The notes below the pieces were generated by a model. The model ran no database searches. It had not been told where the DNA came from and was given only the letters and a program-made list of their open reading frames with translations. A stretch of 64,000 bases of DNA. Origin: Erwinia piriflorinigrans CFBP 5888. Its GTDB lineage: Bacteria > Pseudomonadota > Gammaproteobacteria > Enterobacterales > Enterobacteriaceae. This document shows, one piece after another, positions 63,308 through 64,000 of the stretch (the first letter of the stretch is position 1; the number at the start of each line of letters is the position of its first letter). The DNA lies in contig NZ_CAHS01000014.1 of the NCBI RefSeq assembly GCF_001050515.1, positions 248,001 to 312,000 on the forward strand, read 5' to 3'. The position numbers were made by a program, and so were the translations under genes.

Positions 63308-64000
63308 TTACGGGCGGGTTGCCGGAGCCGTTGCCTGATGGGTTGCCGCATGACCGCCTGCCGAACCTTTACCCTCAAAGTTAAAGTCCGGACGAACCCA
63401 GTCGCTTGGACGTGAGGGTTCTGGCTGGTATGCCGGGGCAGGCGCTTTAGTCATCGGTGCGGTTGCATGATGTTTGTAGCGTCCGGCCTGTTCTTCTGGG
63501 TTCGCGACAACAGCAACAGGTTCGTCGCGTGCAGGAACCGCAGCAGGCGTAAGCGTTTCAACAGCCGCAGCAGAAGAGCGTTCCGCAGAGACTTCCGGCT
63601 CACTCGATACGAACTCGGCAGGCTGATCGACCTCGGTACGGGGTTCAGTCGCCAATGGCGCTTCATCAACCTTAGCTTCATCAACCTTAGCTTCATCAAT
63701 TACCGGCTGAACTTCTTGAGCCGAAATCGCTTCTGCTGCTGTTTCTGCCGCTACGGCTTCATCGGCAGTTGAGATCACCGCAGGCTGCTGATCTACTGGT
63801 GCATCGATAGCAGCGGTTTCTTCAGCGTCTACCGGGGTGATTTCCGGCTGGTGTTCTGGCAGGGGGTCGGCAATCTGTACCGCTTCTGGCTGTTCAACTG
63901 CCGGAGTAGCCTGAACCGCAGGGGCAGCATCGACATCCGTAGCTACTGAAGGCGCGACCGCACTTTCAGCTACGCGGGTAACCGCTGCTGCGGGTTCAGC
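63308..64000 (-). CDS. rne: Ribonuclease E, C-terminal part (window ends inside gene)
   Basis: The frame is open to the end of the window; about 230 C-terminal residues are visible and the N-terminal catalytic part lies beyond. The visible part is low-complexity and rich in Ala, Pro, Glu and Val, as in the disordered degradosome scaffold of RNase E. The last segment (PSDWVRPDFNFEGKGSAGGH and a final ATHQATAPATRP) matches the PNPase-binding end of Escherichia RNase E, though it stops a few residues earlier. A short tandem DEAKV repeat lies near the middle of the visible part. It is convergent with flgKL, as in Escherichia. Confidence 0.95.
   Translation of the reverse strand, partial: AEPAAAVTRVAESAVAPSVATDVDAAPAVQATPAVEQPEAVQIADPLPEHQPEITPVDAEETAAIDAPVDQQPAVISTADEAVAAETAAEAISAQEVQPVIDEAKVDEAKVDEAPLATEPRTEVDQPAEFVSSEPEVSAERSSAAAVETLTPAAVPARDEPVAVVANPEEQAGRYKHHATAPMTKAPAPAYQPEPSRPSDWVRPDFNFEGKGSAGGHAATHQATAPATRP
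63661..63699. repeat. 15-bp tandem repeat inside rne
   Basis: The 15-base unit CTTCATCAACCTTAG (plus strand) occurs twice in tandem with a partial third copy. It encodes the DEAKV-DEAKV repeat in the disordered RNase E tail. Being a multiple of three, copy-number change keeps the frame. Confidence 0.85.

Overview
This window looks like chromosomal DNA of an Erwinia or close relative in the Erwiniaceae. The reasons are gene order and protein similarity recalled from Enterobacterales: uvrY-uvrC-pgsA followed by glyW-cysT-leuZ, an sdiA gene that still has a luxI-type synthase beside it, an aryl-polyene cluster, and the clsC / opgC / opgGH ... pyrC ... murJ / flg / rne block in near Escherichia order. 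The genus is an inference; no database search was possible. I found no phage, insertion sequence or CRISPR array.

Layout. Positions 1-3.7 kb: the 3' part of a LysR regulator, then a quorum-sensing pair (sdiA-like luxR gene plus AHL synthase gene) with a 20-bp lux/phz-type inverted repeat between them, then ydgC and yecF on the other strand. 4.1-7.7 kb: uvrY, uvrC, pgsA and three tRNA genes (Gly-GCC, Cys-GCA, Leu-UAA) ending in a strong terminator. 8.1-9.0 kb: a lone gene for an unfamiliar protein with two helix-turn-helix-like segments and a polar N-terminus resembling a type III secretion signal. 9.3-13.9 kb: a marR-MFS-hlyD-outer-membrane-factor operon, i.e. a complete tripartite exporter with its own regulator. 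14.1 kb: an orphan lipoprotein gene.

14.8-28.3 kb: sixteen tightly packed, mostly overlapping genes forming an aryl-polyene (APE) pathway: two ACPs, an aryl-activating ligase, three ketosynthase-type proteins (one a chain-length factor), two dehydratases, a ketoreductase, a thioesterase, acyl- and glycosyltransferases, and a LolA/MMPL/lipoprotein export set. Together these should build a conjugated aryl-capped polyene on an ACP, attach it to a lipid-like anchor and move it to the outer membrane.

28.7-51.4 kb: a small unannotated membrane-protein gene, clsC, opgC, the opgGH glucan operon, yceK, msyB, lpxL, trhO, yceI-yceJ, a proP-like transporter, solA, bssS, dinI with a perfect SOS box, pyrC, yceB, grxB, rimJ, yceH, mviM and murJ. 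The efflux genes mdtG and mdtH that Escherichia carries in this stretch are absent. 51.4-63.1 kb: flagellar genes flgNMA (minus) and flgBCDEFGHIJKL (plus), covering P-ring assembly, rod, hook, L and P rings, muramidase and hook-filament junction. A FlhDC-box-like site lies in the flgA/flgB gap, and sigma-28-type promoters lie before flgM and flgK. The window ends inside the 3' end of rne (minus).

Most interesting for follow-up: the sdiA-luxI pair and its operator, the two-HTH protein next to the tRNA cluster, the small membrane protein at 28742-28882, the ProP homologue without the C-terminal coiled coil, and the boundaries of the APE cluster.
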